In this document: positions 5,812 to 6,546 of the stretch, one piece after another
Position numbering within the stretch: the stretch's first letter is position 1
Layout: every line of letters starts with the position of its first letter
Source: CAZYSK01 sp964649415
GTDB lineage: Bacteria; Chloroflexota; Anaerolineae; B4-G1
DNA length: 6,546 nucleotides
Direction: 5' to 3'
Assembly (NCBI GenBank): GCA_964649415.1
Contig: CAZYSK010000163.1
Span: forward strand, 1 to 6,546
Position numbers and translations under genes: made by a program
Notes under the pieces: generated by a model
The model's database searches: none
Told to the model about the DNA's origin: nothing
The model's input: only the letters and a program-made list of their open reading frames with translations

Positions 5812-5854
5812 CCCGCCAAAACGCCACATCGAATCCGACGGGCGAACATAGAGC

Positions 5855-5880
5855 GTGGACCGCCAGCATCCTGCTGGCAC
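5855..5880. repeat. Left half of a split REP-like element
   Basis: GTGGACCGCCAGCA through TGCTGGCA matches the left hairpin of the intact element at 4636-4660, with one loop change (TCC instead of TCT; stem 5862-5868 and 5872-5878). Its partner hairpin is not adjacent but lies at 6172-6188. The sequence between is occupied by the inverted-repeat tandem at 5920-6155. Confidence 0.65.
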
Positions 5881-5919
5881 ATTTTCATCGCCTTGCTCCT
5901 GCCATTACACCCAGTATAC

Positions 5920-6155
5920 CGTGATCAAGGTGACCGGCACTTACCACATCAATTCGCCAAGGATGAGCATTCTGGTAGTTATAGAGCAAGCTCTCACCGG
6001 AATTGCGTTGGAAGTGCCGGTCACCTGAGCGCTTACCTCGCCAAGACGTGATCAAGGTGACCGGCACTTACCACATCAATTCGCCAAGGATGAGCATTCT
6101 GGTAGTTATGGAGCAAGCTCTCACCGGAATTGCGTTGGAAGTGCCGGTCACCTGA
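5920..6155. repeat. Tandem inverted-repeat (MITE-like) element, 127-bp period, 1.9 copies
   Basis: Copy one starts at 5921 and copy two at 6048, exactly 127 bp apart. About 109 bp are shared, with one visible difference (TATAGAGC against TATGGAGC). Each copy is bounded by perfect 15-bp inverted arms: AGGTGACCGGCACTT at 5928-5942 with AAGTGCCGGTCACCT at 6012-6026, and the same pair at 6055-6069 and 6139-6153. The arms extend imperfectly to a CAATTC/GAATTG pair, and copy one has a small inner hairpin AGAGC-AA-GCTCT. No coding potential or transposase is visible, so it looks like a small non-autonomous palindromic element duplicated in tandem. Confidence 0.75.
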
Positions 6156-6158
6156 ACT

Positions 6159-6202
6159 GCCGCCAACCCATGCCGCCAAGATGGCGGCGGTCCCACACTC
6201 AC
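6159..6202. repeat. Right half of the split REP-like element
   Basis: GCCGCCA-AGA-TGGCGGC (6172-6188) followed by GGTCCCACACTCACC matches the right half of the intact copy at 4670-4706. It ends 6 bp before the stop codon of the LuxR-type regulator. On the minus strand its hairpin forms just after that gene, so it may protect or end the transcript. Confidence 0.65.
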
Positions 6203-6207
6203 CGGGG

Positions 6208-6546
6208 CTATTCTTGTGTCTGTCGAACGTAGTAGGCGATGGCCTGGGCGCGGTTTTCGACGTGCAGCTTCTCCAGAATCTGGCCCATGTGGTATTTGAT
6301 GGTCTTCTCGCTGAGGTGCAGGCGCTGAGCGACCTCTTTGTAGATCAACCCCTGCGCCACGAGGCCCAGAACCTCCTCCTGGCGTGGGGTTAATGCGGCC
6401 AAGTCGGAACGACCCTCGCGGTCGCCCCGGCGGGAGAATTCGGCCATGATACACGCAGCCATTCCCGGCGCCAGGGCTGCCCCGCCGCGCAGCACGCCGG
6501 TCAAGAGCGCGCAGAACTCGTTGGCGTCCAGGCTCTTGAGCAAGTA
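6208..6546 (-). CDS. LuxR/NarL-family response regulator, C-terminal part
   Basis: A partial gene: 112 residues are visible and the frame stays open at the window edge, so the N-terminus lies outside. The first visible residues, YLLKSLDANEF, are the end of a receiver domain with the conserved Lys after strand 5. A linker follows, then a complete LuxR-type helix-turn-helix: LTPRQEEVLGLVAQGL, YKEVAQRLHLSEKTIKYHMGQILEKL, ENRAQAIAYYV. It would be a DNA-binding transcription regulator controlled by a sensor kinase. Neither the kinase nor the target genes are in the window. The gene ends in TAG at 6210-6208 and is followed by a REP-like hairpin. A degenerate receiver-like gene lies downstream on the same strand beyond the repeat island and could be functionally linked. 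Confidence 0.9.
   Translation of the reverse strand, partial: YLLKSLDANEFCALLTGVLRGGAALAPGMAACIMAEFSRRGDREGRSDLAALTPRQEEVLGLVAQGLIYKEVAQRLHLSEKTIKYHMGQILEKLHVENRAQAIAYYVRQTQE

Noticed and set aside
5785..6051. Plus-strand 88-codon open frame
   Set aside because: It runs through the VapBC promoter, the split REP-like element and the inverted-repeat tandem, and its sequence is explained by those repeats.
4708..6155. Possible CRISPR array
   Set aside because: The repeats are long, directly adjacent and without unique spacers, and no cas gene is present. They are tandem duplications of palindromic elements.
4708..6155. Composite transposon carrying VapBC
   Set aside because: Repeats lie on both sides, but there is no transposase, the two flanking arrays are different in sequence, and no outer target duplication could be identified.

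Overview
This window is GC-rich and bacterial. Every gene I can support lies on the minus strand. The gene content and style suggest a member of the Chloroflexota (Anaerolineae/Caldilineae-like), probably from a metagenome. The hints are a NarL/LuxR-type response regulator with a companion receiver-like protein, a Pro/Glu-linker lipoprotein carrying an FGE-sulfatase fold, a secreted beta-rich protein with a 'YFPMI' tail like the 'YLPLV' tails common in secreted Chloroflexota proteins, and many interspersed palindromic repeats. The taxonomic call is inference from memory, not a database result.

Layout from right to left, which is the direction of transcription. (1) 6546-6208 is the C-terminal part of a LuxR-family response regulator that runs off the window. 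(2) 6207-4571 is an accessory island. It has a type II toxin-antitoxin pair (VapB-like antitoxin, PIN-domain VapC toxin, 5719-5064) with its own promoter. Arrays of palindromic repeats lie on both sides: a split REP-like double hairpin with a tandem inverted-repeat element inside it on the right (5855-6202), and a three-copy tandem array, an intact copy of the same double hairpin and a 14-bp hairpin on the left (4571-5046). The two tandem arrays differ in sequence but both have a period of exactly 127 bp. (3) 4455-4147 is a stand-alone degenerate receiver-like protein. (4) 4036-2882 is a secreted protein in which a cadherin-like beta module appears to be split by an inserted carbohydrate-binding-like jelly roll. 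(5) 2881-2699 is an intergenic region with a perfect 16-bp-stem palindrome and a near-consensus sigma70-type promoter. (6) 2698-57 is an apparent three-gene transcription unit: FGE-fold lipoprotein, metallo-beta-lactamase-fold hydrolase and YhfC-family intramembrane protease.

The last unit has the strongest operon evidence. There is one clear promoter at 2757-2784, good ribosome binding sites, and only 12 bp between the hydrolase and YhfC genes. It combines an outer-surface lipoprotein, a soluble hydrolase and a membrane protease, but no shared pathway can be read from the sequence. The FGE-like domain has lost its usual RGGSW motif, apparently through a compensated double frameshift, and lacks the catalytic cysteine pair, so it is unlikely to be a sulfatase activator.

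No rRNA, tRNA, CRISPR array, transposase or integrase was seen. The most interesting material is the repeat island with the embedded toxin-antitoxin pair, the family of palindromes with constant arm ends and variable cores, and the nested-domain secreted protein.
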